Shown: in pieces, positions 8,351 to 16,770 of the stretch
Numbering within the stretch: position 1 is the stretch's first letter
Layout of the letters: each line of letters starts with the position of its first letter
Program-made: the position numbers and the translations under genes
From: Lachnospiraceae bacterium
GTDB lineage: Bacteria; Bacillota; Clostridia; Lachnospirales; Lachnospiraceae
Reading direction: 5' to 3'
Assembly (NCBI GenBank): GCA_022793375.1
Contig: JAAWCS010000014.1
Coordinates: 1-42,605 of the forward strand
Length of the DNA stretch: 42,605 bases
Notes under the pieces: generated by a model
What the model saw: the letters and a program-made list of their open reading frames with translations, nothing else
The model's database searches: none
Told to the model about the DNA's origin: nothing

Positions 8351-9451
8351 TCACGGCTTGCCGTCCGCCAGCATATCCTCGATACTGGAGTAGCCGGCTG
8401 TCTTGATATAGTTCGCCATGTAGTAGTAATCCGCATTGTCTGCCGTTACCACATCCAGGCCGTTGTCCAGATAGGGGATGTAGGTCGGATTCTGTCCCTC
8501 ATATTTCTTAAAGGACATCGGCGTCAGGATTTCCGGATGCGCCGCGTTGAACAGAAGCCACATGCTGTGCCACCCCTGCGCAAACTGATCGGGCGCAATC
8601 GCGCTGAGCATATCGCCGGATTTCACCATGTCCAACACTGCGTCGTTCGTATCTACGCACATAACCTTGATGCCGGTGCCCAGTTCCTTGGCCGCCTGCG
8701 CCGCGCCCTGCGCGGAGGATGCCTCGGGCGTAAACACGGCCGCCAGCTGCGGATTCTTCTGCGCGCAGGTCATAACTGCCTGATAGGCCGCGTCCGGATC
8801 CTGTGCCGTCGGCGTATTGTCCAAGAGTTCTACATCGGGATACAGTTCTTTAATCACCTCGCGGAAGCTGTCCACGCGAATGTCGTGGTTGGTCTGGCCC
8901 GGATTGCAGCAGGTCATCACGCCGCCCTTGCCGCCGATGGCTTCGCCGACCGTCTTGGCCGCATATGTACCTTCGTTGGTATTGTCGGAGGTAACATAGC
9001 CCTGGCGTTTGGAGTCGGGCGCGTCCGCCGCAAAGGTCGTAATCGCAACGCCGGAGTCCACCGCACCGTTGATCGGAGCCTGAAACGCTTCGGCGGTCAG
9101 CGGATGTACGCAGATCCCCTTGGGGTTTTTAGCCAGCGCCTGGTTAAAGGTCTCGACCTCCGCGTTGGCCTCGTATTCTACCGAACCCATGTACGACGTC
9201 TGTACGCCCAGCTGCAGGCCCAGCGCCTTAAAACCGGCGTATACCGGATGCCAGTAGTCAATACCGCTGTTGGGAACGACCAGAATATAGAGTTCGCTGG
9301 CATCGCCGGCCAGTCCTCTCGTCGCTCCGGCGCCGCCCCCATCGGAAGCCGCCGGCTGGGAGCATCCGGCCAGCATTCCCATTGCCGCCAGACTCGCCGC
9401 TCCGGCCGCCGTACCCTTCAAAAAGTCTCTCCTGCTCAGATTCTTGCCCAT
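8351..9451 (-). CDS. Sugar ABC transporter substrate-binding lipoprotein, Tat-type signal
   Basis: A 366-residue periplasmic-binding-protein-like lipoprotein (RbsB/XylF class, PF13407). The signal peptide begins MGKNLSRRDFLKG, a twin-arginine S-R-R-x-F-L-K motif. A hydrophobic stretch and the lipobox LAGC follow (Cys near residue 30), so the mature protein should be anchored to the outer face of the membrane. An Ala/Gly/Ser linker precedes the two-lobed binding domain starting at ELYILVVPNSG. The start ATG at 9449-9451 has AAAGGAG about 10 bases upstream. An upstream in-frame TTG overlaps the promoter and is not used. It is first in the operon, and no regulator gene is adjacent. Confidence 0.9.
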   Translation of the reverse strand: MGKNLSRRDFLKGTAAGAASLAAMGMLAGCSQPAASDGGGAGATRGLAGDASELYILVVPNSGIDYWHPVYAGFKALGLQLGVQTSYMGSVEYEANAEVETFNQALAKNPKGICVHPLTAEAFQAPINGAVDSGVAITTFAADAPDSKRQGYVTSDNTNEGTYAAKTVGEAIGGKGGVMTCCNPGQTNHDIRVDSFREVIKELYPDVELLDNTPTAQDPDAAYQAVMTCAQKNPQLAAVFTPEASSAQGAAQAAKELGTGIKVMCVDTNDAVLDMVKSGDMLSAIAPDQFAQGWHSMWLLFNAAHPEILTPMSFKKYEGQNPTYIPYLDNGLDVVTADNADYYYMANYIKTAGYSSIEDMLADGKP

Positions 9452-9508
9452 ATCGCTTGCTTCTCCTTTCCAATTTCGTGGGTTGTTTTTATTATGTCTT
9501 TCCCGCCT

Positions 9509-9537
9509 ATCATATAACACATTTATGCATTTGTCAA
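9509..9537 (-). promoter_or_regulatory. Promoter of the pentose transport operon
   Basis: A perfect -35 TTGACA (9532-9537), 17-base spacer and -10 TATGAT (9509-9514), about 60 bases ahead of the binding-protein start. Confidence 0.85.
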
Positions 9538-9600
9538 GCAAATTTACATTTTTTTATATCAGTTTTAGCCATGGATTGCGGGAAAAAATGTCGATTTACT

Positions 9601-9646
9601 GTCATTATTAACAATGACCGAATACATTTATGGTAGTATATACCAT
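9601..9646. promoter_or_regulatory. Two perfect inverted repeats upstream of the pentose operon promoter
   Basis: GTCATT-N6-AATGAC (9601-9618) and ATGGTA-N5-TACCAT (9630-9646) lie 65-110 bases upstream of the operon's -35 box. Both are compatible with dimeric regulator sites. The rest of 9452-9805 has no gene: it holds the promoter, these repeats and the pcrA terminator. Function is inferred from position only. Confidence 0.45.
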
Positions 9647-9724
9647 TAAAATCCTTGTTAAAAAAGTAGCATTTTTAGATGTTTTACCAATTAAAAGAAC
9701 ATGTGCCGCACAGCCTGCACGCAC

Positions 9725-9768
9725 AAAAAAAGGACCGGTTTTGTCCGATCGATCGGCAAAACCGGTCC
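9725..9768 (-). terminator. Rho-independent terminator of pcrA
   Basis: A long stem of GGACCGGTTTTG with its complement surrounds a CGATCGATCG loop region. On the minus strand it is followed by seven U. It lies 37 bases after the pcrA stop codon. Confidence 0.9.
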
Positions 9769-9805
9769 CTGTGATTGGAGGGATTGGATTTCTATTGTTC
9801 TGTTT

Positions 9806-12091
9806 TTATTGTATTTTTTCCAGCTTGGCAAAGGAGGCGTACATCCGTTTCAAGCCGAAGTTGTCAAATTCCACGGACACCTCAAAGTCCCGCTTCTGTT
9901 CGGTGATTTCCCGCACCGTCCCCTCGCCGAATTTTCTGTGCCGCACCCGGTCGCCCGCCTGATAGGCCAGATGTTCCTCCTTAGTCACGGTAAAGGTCTT
10001 TCCCAGTGCGGCTCCCTGCTCATTCAGTTTGCCGAAGCCGCCGAATTGCGGAGCTTTATAGGTCGGCGGCACACCGGTTGTGTGAAGCGCTCCAGCGGCA
10101 CCCGGACCCTCTCCGGTCCGCTCCGTCCGGCCTGAAAAATCCGTGCCCGCACGTGTCTGGCGCCCGTCCGCCAGCAGATCCGGCGGAATTTCATCTACAA
10201 ACCGTGAGCGGCGGCTGTAGCGGTTCTCTCCGTTGACCATCCGCATCCGCGCGCCTGTCAGCGTCAGTTCCCGCTTGGCCCGGGTCACGCCGACATAAAA
10301 CAGGCGGCGTTCCTCCTCCAGGTCCCCGGGATCGTCGGAATTGACCGACATGCTGCCGGGAAACAGCCCGTCCTCCATTCCGGATAAATATACCTTTGTA
10401 AATTCCAGTCCTTTTGCCCCGTGGAGCGTCATCAGTGTAATCCGATCCTCCTGCGGATCTAAGTTGTCCACCTCGGCTACCAGGGCCACCTCCTCCAAAA
10501 AGCCGCTCAGCGACGGCTCTTCGGCCCGGGACTCATAATCCACCGCTTTATTAAACAGTTCCTCCAGGTTTTCCCGCCGCGCCGCTTCCTCCGTCTCGTC
10601 GTCCTTGGCAAGCTCCTGGTCATATCCGCTGGTATCCAGAATGTCCCGGATCAGCTCCGACACTGACATCTTATAGTCCAGTTTTCCCCGGTATACTTCG
10701 ATCAGATGGACAAAACCGTTGATTTTCGCGGCGGCCCGCCCCAGGCCCGGGATTCGCTCGGCCCGAGACAGCGCTTCCAGAAAACTCAGATCATTGGCCA
10801 TGGCATACATCATCACCTTGCCGATACTGCTGGCGCCGATCCCCCGCTTGGGAACATTGATGATCCTCTGCACCGCCAGATCGTCCCGGCCGTTGTCAAT
10901 CGTCTTTAAATATGCCAGGATATCTTTGATTTCCTTGCGCTGATAAAAGTTCACGCCGCCGATCAGCCGGTAGGGGATGTTGTACTGGACGCATTTTTCC
11001 TCGAGGAGACGCGACTGCGCATTCGTCCGGTACAAAACGGCGCAATCCTTATAGGCCAGCCCCTTTGCGTGCGCGCGGTTGATATCGCGGATCACTGCCC
11101 CGGCCTCATCCTGTGCCGTCTCATATTGGGCATAACGCACCGGCTCGCCGCCCTCGTTGGCCGTCCACAGGGCTTTTTCCTTACGCCCTTCGTTGTTGCA
11201 GATCACCGCGTTTGCCACGTCAAGGATGTTTTGGGTCGAACGGTAATTCTGCTCGAGTTTAATCACCCGCGCCTGCGGATAAATCTGTTCAAAATTGAGG
11301 ATATTGCCGATATTGGCCCCGCGGAATTTGTAAATCGACTGGTCATCGTCGCCGACTACGCAGAGATTTTTGTGCATGCCGGCCAGGAGGCTAATCAGGC
11401 GAAACTGCGCCGTATTCGTATCCTGGTACTCGTCCACCATAATATAGCGGAACCGATCCTGATAGCGCTCCCGCACCTCGGCGCTGCTTTGCAGCAGCTC
11501 CACGGTTTTCATAATCAGATCGTCAAAATCAAAGGCGTTGCTGCGCCTTAGCTGCTCCTGGTATTCGGTATAGGCCTCGGCCATACGCATCTTGCGGTAA
11601 TCGCCGGATACCTGCACGGAAAACTCTTCCGCGGTTACCAGTTCATTTTTGCAGGAGGAAACCACATTGAGAATCGTCCGTTCCCGGTACATCTTGGGAT
11701 CCAATTCCAGCTTCTTCATAATCTGGCGCATCAGCGTTTTCTGATCGTCGCTGTCATAGATCGTGAAATTCCGGTCAAATCCGATGTATTCGGCATCCCG
11801 CCGCAGGATGCGCACACACATGGAATGGAAAGTGGACACCCATATGCTCTCAGCTCCCTGGCTCACCAGCGCGTCCACGCGCTCCCGCATTTCCCCGGCC
11901 GCCTTATTGGTAAAGGTAATCGCCAGGATGTTCCAGGGACGGACGCCCTTTTCCTCAATCAAATAGGCGATCCGGTGGGTCAGCGCCCGCGTCTTGCCGG
12001 AACCTGCCCCCGCCAGGACCAACAAAGGGCCGTCTGTGGTAAAGACGGCCTCTTTCTGCATTGGATTTAAAGTATCGTATATGTTGTTCAT
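9806..12091 (-). CDS. pcrA: ATP-dependent DNA helicase PcrA (UvrD/Rep family)
   Basis: A 761-residue superfamily 1A 3'-5' helicase used in DNA repair, rolling-circle replication and removal of RecA or stalled polymerase. The Q-motif region LNPMQKEAV is followed by Walker A LAGAGSGKTR (residues 27-36). Motif Ia is AITFTNKAAGEMRERV, motif II is MVDEYQDTN, motif III is VVGDDDQSIYKFRGA, and motif VI is LFYVGVTRAKREL. The C-terminal ~110 residues form the variable linker and the Tudor-like RNA-polymerase-binding segment (GDRVRHRKFGEGTV). The start ATG lies 6 bases after the stop of the PspA-family gene, so the two are cotranscribed. Complete and typical. Confidence 0.96.
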   Translation of the reverse strand: MNNIYDTLNPMQKEAVFTTDGPLLVLAGAGSGKTRALTHRIAYLIEEKGVRPWNILAITFTNKAAGEMRERVDALVSQGAESIWVSTFHSMCVRILRRDAEYIGFDRNFTIYDSDDQKTLMRQIMKKLELDPKMYRERTILNVVSSCKNELVTAEEFSVQVSGDYRKMRMAEAYTEYQEQLRRSNAFDFDDLIMKTVELLQSSAEVRERYQDRFRYIMVDEYQDTNTAQFRLISLLAGMHKNLCVVGDDDQSIYKFRGANIGNILNFEQIYPQARVIKLEQNYRSTQNILDVANAVICNNEGRKEKALWTANEGGEPVRYAQYETAQDEAGAVIRDINRAHAKGLAYKDCAVLYRTNAQSRLLEEKCVQYNIPYRLIGGVNFYQRKEIKDILAYLKTIDNGRDDLAVQRIINVPKRGIGASSIGKVMMYAMANDLSFLEALSRAERIPGLGRAAAKINGFVHLIEVYRGKLDYKMSVSELIRDILDTSGYDQELAKDDETEEAARRENLEELFNKAVDYESRAEEPSLSGFLEEVALVAEVDNLDPQEDRITLMTLHGAKGLEFTKVYLSGMEDGLFPGSMSVNSDDPGDLEEERRLFYVGVTRAKRELTLTGARMRMVNGENRYSRRSRFVDEIPPDLLADGRQTRAGTDFSGRTERTGEGPGAAGALHTTGVPPTYKAPQFGGFGKLNEQGAALGKTFTVTKEEHLAYQAGDRVRHRKFGEGTVREITEQKRDFEVSVEFDNFGLKRMYASFAKLEKIQ

Positions 12092-12096
12092 TATCC

Positions 12097-12780
12097 CTAT
12101 TTCCCTAGCTTTGCTTTCAGCGCCGCCAGCTCATCCTCCACGGCCACGGAAGGCTGCGCATCGTATTTGCTCATCAAGTCCTCTACTCCGCTGTCAGAAG
12201 CTGTGGAGGAATTCAGTTCCGCCATCGCGTTCGCCTTGTCAAGCATCTGGTTGGCCTTTGCCTCCATGCGGTCAAACGCCGAAAGATTCCGCGCCGCGCC
12301 CTGCATGCTGGAACCGATCTTATTGATCTTCTCCTGCGTCTTAGCCACGGCAACTTTGGCCTTGATCGCGTCTTTGCGGGCATTCAGGGTGGAAATGTCG
12401 GAGCAAAGCTTGTCATACATCTGCTTCATCTTGGAAGAATTGGCGGCCGCCGCTTCATAGGCCTGCTGCAGGCCTGCCTGCTTCTCCACCAGCGCCGTTT
12501 TCTTCATCAAAAACTGCTTGGCGTCGTTGTCATTTCCGGCCAGAATCGCCTTCTCCGCATAGGACTGCAGCTTGGCAATCTCTGCGTTGCACTCCTTTAA
12601 CTCGCGCTCGCAGCGTTTTTCCTCCGCCATTACCGCCGCCGTCTCTTCTTTTACATCCTCCAGATCCTTCTGCAGGTTGCGCAGATACTGGTCGATCATC
12701 TTCGACGGATCCTCCGCCCGATCTAACAGCGCATTGATATTCGCGGACATAATGTCTGAAAATCTCTGAATAATACCCAT
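12097..12780 (-). CDS. PspA/IM30-family membrane stress protein
   Basis: A 227-residue protein of the phage-shock-protein A / LiaH family (PF04012). It starts with the amphipathic helix MGIIQRFSDIMSANINALLD and the DRAEDPSKMIDQYLRNL signature. Almost the whole chain is then predicted coiled coil, ending in an acidic/Ala-rich segment. Members bind and stabilise the cytoplasmic membrane under stress as ESCRT-III-like oligomers. The ATG at 12778-12780 follows GGGAGGAG by 5 bases. It is operonic with pcrA (5-base gap). A perfect hairpin (GCAGGCAT/ATGCCTGC, 12805-12825) lies just upstream of the ribosome binding site and may modulate translation. Confidence 0.9.
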   Translation of the reverse strand: MGIIQRFSDIMSANINALLDRAEDPSKMIDQYLRNLQKDLEDVKEETAAVMAEEKRCERELKECNAEIAKLQSYAEKAILAGNDNDAKQFLMKKTALVEKQAGLQQAYEAAAANSSKMKQMYDKLCSDISTLNARKDAIKAKVAVAKTQEKINKIGSSMQGAARNLSAFDRMEAKANQMLDKANAMAELNSSTASDSGVEDLMSKYDAQPSVAVEDELAALKAKLGK

Positions 12781-12835
12781 TTTGTCTCCTCCCGTTTCTG
12801 ATCCGCAGGCATGGCCTATGCCTGCTTCTTGTATA

Positions 12836-12864
12836 AGCATACCACAAACAAGGCGGCTTGTCAT
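12836..12864 (-). promoter_or_regulatory. Probable promoter of the PspA-pcrA operon
   Basis: ATGACA (12859-12864), 17-base spacer and TATGCT (12836-12841), 55 bases before the PspA-family start. It overlaps no coding sequence. Confidence 0.5.
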
Positions 12865-12894
12865 GTCTTTTTTCGGCGTTTGCCCGGGCTCACA

Positions 12895-13632
12895 CTAGCC
12901 CTGCCCAGGCTGGCGCAGTCCGTCCGGGGTCAGTTCCGGGATCCCGGCCTTCTCCCCATAATCTTTGACCACTTTCCATACGCCCTGGCGGCTCAGGCAC
13001 TTGCCGTTGCAGTTTAAAAAGAGGGCGTTGTTGTGCTTCTCCCGCAGAAGCGTATTGCGCCCGTGCGCCAGGTAGGAGCGCAGAGCTTCCTCCAAATAGC
13101 CGCCCATAGCTACGGTGCGCTTCTGTCGCCCGCCCCGCAGCACCAGATATCCCAGTTCCAGATTCATATCTTCCATGGTAAGGCCGACCACCTCGCTGGC
13201 CCGGATCCCCCGGCACATGGACAGCACCATTGCCCGGTCCCTGAGCTGCTTCGGCCCCATCACTTTCATATTCAGCAGACGGCCCAGTTCGTCTTTGGTC
13301 ACAATGCGCGTCGCTTTGCGCTTCACCCTCGGCGCCTTCAGAGATTCCGCCGGATCCTCATGGCATCCTCCGTGTTTGCACTGATAGGCAAAAAAGCGCC
13401 GCAGGGCCGCTACGGTCCGCGAAATGGTCGCCGAGGACATCCCGTTTCCCTCCAGATACAGCAGGTACGTGTTCAGAGCCGTAGATGTCACCTTGTCCAC
13501 CGTATGGATTCCCTGCGTCTCCATATATTCTTTCATTTTCCGCAGGTCCCGTTCATAAGAAATCACCGTGTTATTCGCGGCATTTTTCGTTTCTCTCAAA
13601 TATACGCCGTAATTCTCAATCGCTTTCTGCAT
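12895..13632 (-). pseudogene. XerD-like tyrosine recombinase lacking the catalytic C-terminus
   Basis: A 245-residue open frame; XerC/XerD proteins are usually about 295-300. The N-terminal SAM-like core-binding domain is intact (residues 1-90). The catalytic domain starts normally with the box I arginine in CRGIRASEVVGL (R144) and the beta-hairpin lysine in GGRQKRT (K171). At box II the expected TPHTLRH reads TPDGLRQ, so the catalytic His is Asp, and the frame stops five residues later. The second box II residues and the tyrosine nucleophile are absent, and I see no continuation in the other minus frames before the PspA-family gene. The start has GAGAGGGA upstream and a promoter, so it is probably expressed. 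It is either a decayed gene or a DNA-binding-only derivative. Confidence 0.75.
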
Positions 13633-13672
13633 CTTTTGTCCCTCTCAATCCCCATCTGTATTTACAGTTTTT

Positions 13673-13701
13673 ATTATAATCGGCCCTCTCTAGAAAAGCA
13701 A
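13673..13701 (-). promoter_or_regulatory. Probable promoter of the XerD-like gene
   Basis: TTGCTT (13696-13701), 17-base spacer and a perfect TATAAT (13673-13678), about 41 bases before the start codon, in the gap after spoIIM. Confidence 0.6.
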
Positions 13702-13719
13702 ACTTTTTTTACGAAATCC

Positions 13720-14325
13720 TTACATTTTGATGAAAATTTTCTTGAGAAGCCAGGGATTCCATTGGCTTTCCGCATAAGCCCCGGCCGCTATCAGCAGCAG
13801 TCCCAGCAAATTGCGCGCCAGGAAGCGCCGCAGCTGCGGGCTTCTTACCGGGAGCCGTCGAATCGGCGCCCGCCGAATCCGCCAGAAGCGGTTCCATTGC
13901 AGGCAGGAGGCATAGATCAAAAGCAGGGCCGGCGCATACAAAAGGTACTGCGGGAACAAAAGCCCCCAAAAATAAAACGGTCCCCGCCAACCGCCGAAAA
14001 CCATGGCAACCCACAAGGCCGTTGTCATGGAAAACCCTAAATAAATCCAGAAAAGATACAGCGACGCCAGACCGAAAACCGTAAAGCTCAGCCCCGTCCA
14101 CACGATTGGAAGCAGCCCCCGCCTTGCCATGCAGTGCCAAAACAGCCCGTCCCCTTCTGCCAGATCGGCCGCCAGCCCCGCAAAAATCATTCGGCCCTTG
14201 GCGCAAATCTCCTCCTCCATGCCAATCCCCGCATAACGGATGAAACAGGCGCTCCCCAGCGCTCCCAGAAAGAAAAGAATCAGCAGTTTATGACGTTCCC
14301 GGATCTGAATACGAAAATGCGGCAT
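13720..14325 (-). CDS. spoIIM: SpoIIM-like stage II sporulation membrane protein
   Basis: A 201-residue integral membrane protein with about four to five hydrophobic helices. The first follows the basic N-terminus (KLLILFFLGALGSACFI). Others include GLSFTVFGLASLYLFWIYLG, FYFWGLLFPQYLLYAPALLL and the C-terminal NLLGLLLIAAGAYAE. Length, topology and the G-L-F-P-x-Y-L-L-Y motif fit the SpoIIM/DUF95 family. SpoIIM works with SpoIID and SpoIIP in septal peptidoglycan remodelling for forespore engulfment. The start follows GGGGGAGG by 7 bases. It lies between a NudF gene and a XerD-like gene, the same neighbourhood as Bacillus spoIIM, which supports the call. Motif similarity alone is moderate. Confidence 0.72.
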   Translation of the reverse strand: MPHFRIQIRERHKLLILFFLGALGSACFIRYAGIGMEEEICAKGRMIFAGLAADLAEGDGLFWHCMARRGLLPIVWTGLSFTVFGLASLYLFWIYLGFSMTTALWVAMVFGGWRGPFYFWGLLFPQYLLYAPALLLIYASCLQWNRFWRIRRAPIRRLPVRSPQLRRFLARNLLGLLLIAAGAYAESQWNPWLLKKIFIKM

Positions 14326-14432
14326 GCTCCGGCCTCCCCCTCTTCTCTCAAAGAAAGTCTATGCCGCAGAATGCCGCCTTACCACATTTTTCTCACCGAT
14401 CCGTTCTGTCCTTTGAACCGGCCGTTGTTTTC

Positions 14433-14969
14433 CTATTTTCCGTATTTGTCCTTGTAGGCAAGAATCGCCGCCACTGTCTTGGAATCCCGCATTTCCCCCG
14501 CGTAGATCATCCGGCAGAGATCCTCCAGCTCACAGGCCTCCACGTCCACAAATTCATCTTCATCCAGATGCTGGCCGATCGCCGTTAAGTCGGTCGCCAC
14601 ATAAATCTCAATCAGCTCGTCGCACAGGGCAACCGTCGTATTGACGCTGATTAGATACTCAAGCGTTTCACAGCGGTAACCGGTCTCCTCCTCCAGCTCC
14701 CGGCGCGCGCATTCGATCTTCGGCTCGTCCGGGCTGTCCACCTTGCCGGCCGGTATCTCCAGCGTCGCACGATCCAGAGCGTTGCGGTACTGGCGCACCA
14801 TCAGGATCTTGCCGTCGCTTCGCACCGGCACCACGGCCGCCGCTCCGTCATGGTGAATGAAATCCCAGTGAGCCGTGTTGCCGTTTGGCAGGGCAACCGT
14901 ATCGGAATAGATGTCTACAACTACCCCTTCATATTTTAATTCCCGTTTCAGACGCTTTATCTCTTCCAT
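14433..14969 (-). CDS. nudF: ADP-ribose pyrophosphatase, Nudix hydrolase (NudF-like)
   Basis: A 178-residue Nudix enzyme that hydrolyses ADP-ribose to AMP and ribose-5-phosphate in a Mg2+-dependent reaction. LEIPAGKVD leads into the Nudix box, with ECARRELEEETGY holding the catalytic glutamates. The G-to-E spacing at the start of the box is one residue longer than the classical pattern. A further family feature is VRQYRNALDR before the box. The ATG at 14967-14969 was chosen because GAGAGGG lies 8 bases upstream. The gene is followed on the same strand by spoIIM (107-base gap). Confidence 0.9.
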   Translation of the reverse strand: MEEIKRLKRELKYEGVVVDIYSDTVALPNGNTAHWDFIHHDGAAAVVPVRSDGKILMVRQYRNALDRATLEIPAGKVDSPDEPKIECARRELEEETGYRCETLEYLISVNTTVALCDELIEIYVATDLTAIGQHLDEDEFVDVEACELEDLCRMIYAGEMRDSKTVAAILAYKDKYGK

Positions 14970-15007
14970 AATAAAAGCCCTCTCTTTCCTCTTTCCCGAG
15001 TATAGCA

Positions 15008-15042
15008 CAAAACGGCGGGGCTTTCAATCCCCGCCGCCTTTT
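15008..15042 (-). terminator. Terminator after the flotillin gene
   Basis: An 8-bp stem CGGCGGGG/CCCCGCCG (15013-15020 with 15029-15036) is followed on the minus strand by TTTTG; the plus strand also has a short T-run. Between it and the flotillin stop, 15045-15131 contains no startable gene. Confidence 0.7.
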
Positions 15043-15131
15043 ATGCGCTTACCCGATCTCCCTGCCAAGTTCTGCCGCCGCTATGTACCCGATCAGCAAT
15101 CCGGCCGGAATCTGCGAGTGACTCTTCAGGC

Positions 15132-16670
15132 TTACTCCGCCTGCGGATTTTCCTGAACTGCCGCTTCCATCCCACTCCCGATCGTCAGCGCCGCTTCGCT
15201 GTCCGACTGCTTCAGGCCGCTCAAATTCACATTGCGCGTCACTTTGGCGTCGTAGGTATCGGCTTTCACAATCTCATTTAAGTCAATCCCCACCGTCTCC
15301 TTCATTGTCTCAAATAAGCGGGTCATCACCGCGGGGACGTTGCCGGCCACGGCGTCGATGCCGCTTGCGTTTCCGTCGCCGCCAATGATCGTGATCTTGT
15401 CGATCTGCGTCAACGGCTCGGCGATCCTTGCCGCCACCTCCGGCAGTACCTGGATCAGCATTTCCGCCATTGCGGCGTTGTTGTACTTCTGGTACGCTTC
15501 GGCTTTTTTCTCCATAGCCTCGGCCTCCGCAAGACCTTTGGCACGGATCGCCTCGGCTTCTGCTTCGCCTACCTGGCGGATACCGATGGCGTCCTGCTCT
15601 TTGGAATAGCGGTCGGCTTCTGCCTGCGCCTTCTGCGCCTCTGCCTCCTTCTGAATCTGGAACTTGCGCGCCTCCGCTTCCTTCTGCCGCTCAAACAGTT
15701 CGGCTTCCGCTTTCTGCTGGCGGGCAAAGCGCTCGGCTTCCGCTTTCTTACGAATCTGCGCGTCCAGCGCCTGCTCCATGACCTCGGCTTCCTTTTGCTT
15801 TAAGAGAATGTTCTTTTCCTCGCGGGCGATGTTGGCTTCCGCCGCTGTCACCTCGATCGATTTTCTCTGCTCCTCTTTCTGAATCTCGTAGGCCGCGTCA
15901 GCCTCCGCCTTCTTGGTGTCGGATTTGGTCTTTAAGTCTGCTTTCTGGATTTCCAGCTCGTTATTCTTGATCGCAATCTCCCGCTCCGCATTGATGCGCG
16001 CGTCGTTGGCCTGGCGGTCGGCGTCGGCCTTTGCCACGGCAATCTCCTTCTCGGCTTCCGCCTTGGCAATCGCCGCTTTTTTCTTAATCTGTGAAATATT
16101 GTCGATACCCAGGTCGTCGATGACGCCGTTACTGTCGGTAAAGTTCTGTACGTTAAAGCTTACTATGTCCAGGCCCATCGCCGCCAGATCCGGCTCCGCG
16201 TTTTCCTTGACCAGGTTCGCAAATTTCTGGCGGTCGCTGACCATCTCCTCCAGGCGCATCCGGCCTACGATCTCACGCATATTGCCTTCCAATACTTCCC
16301 GGGCCACCCGCGCGATGTACTCCGTCGGCTGGTTTAAAAAGTTCTCGGCCGCCAGCTTCAAACGCTCCTGCTCGCTGCTGATTTTTACGTTGACCGCCGC
16401 GTCCACCTGGATGTTGATATAATCGGCGGTTGGCACCGCGCTCGAAGTCTTTACGTCGATCGGAATCAGCTTCAGACTCAAACGGTCCAATCTCTCCAAA
16501 AAGGGAATCTTCACGCTCGACTTGCCGATAATCGTTTTCTTGCGCAGACCGGAAATAATGAACGCCGTATCCGGCGGAGCCTTTACATAGCCCGAAGCAA
16601 TGATGCCTAACAGCACGATTGCCGCAACAATCCCGATCACTAATCCCAAATTCTCTAATAAGAAATCCAT
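15132..16670 (-). CDS. Flotillin-like protein (SPFH domain)
   Basis: A 512-residue membrane-associated scaffold of functional membrane microdomains. One N-terminal hydrophobic segment (LGLVIGIVAAIVLLGIIASG, residues 8-27) is followed by the SPFH domain (about 30-200, including IPFLERLDRLSLKLIPIDV). A long Ala/Glu-rich coiled coil (about 200-390) has many EAE and KAEAE repeats, and a C-terminal oligomerisation domain ends the protein. Length and order match FloT/YuaG. The ATG follows GAGAGGAG by 6 bases. No NfeD gene lies beside it, unlike in Bacillus. Upstream lie a hairpin repeat (16771-16862) and a probable Mn2+ riboswitch with terminator (16896-17026) on the same strand, suggesting metal-dependent expression. 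Confidence 0.93.
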   Translation of the reverse strand: MDFLLENLGLVIGIVAAIVLLGIIASGYVKAPPDTAFIISGLRKKTIIGKSSVKIPFLERLDRLSLKLIPIDVKTSSAVPTADYINIQVDAAVNVKISSEQERLKLAAENFLNQPTEYIARVAREVLEGNMREIVGRMRLEEMVSDRQKFANLVKENAEPDLAAMGLDIVSFNVQNFTDSNGVIDDLGIDNISQIKKKAAIAKAEAEKEIAVAKADADRQANDARINAEREIAIKNNELEIQKADLKTKSDTKKAEADAAYEIQKEEQRKSIEVTAAEANIAREEKNILLKQKEAEVMEQALDAQIRKKAEAERFARQQKAEAELFERQKEAEARKFQIQKEAEAQKAQAEADRYSKEQDAIGIRQVGEAEAEAIRAKGLAEAEAMEKKAEAYQKYNNAAMAEMLIQVLPEVAARIAEPLTQIDKITIIGGDGNASGIDAVAGNVPAVMTRLFETMKETVGIDLNEIVKADTYDAKVTRNVNLSGLKQSDSEAALTIGSGMEAAVQENPQAE

Positions 16671-16770
16671 ACATTTCTCCTCTCGTTCTCTTGCATTTCC
16701 TGTTCCTTCGTGTATTTGTATGCTCGTTTTCGGCCCCGCATACGAAGGCCCTTCCCCTTTCCTTATTATT

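Noticed and set aside
13709..14206. 165-codon minus-strand frame overlapping spoIIM
   Set aside because: It is an alternative frame of spoIIM with Gly/Ala/Arg-rich content. The spoIIM frame has the better start site and a coherent membrane topology.
15045..15131. Short open stretch behind the flotillin stop that reads as a hydrophobic Gly/Ala peptide ending in a stop
   Set aside because: There is no ATG, GTG or TTG start with a ribosome binding site. It may be a gene remnant, but 26 codons are too little to support a call.
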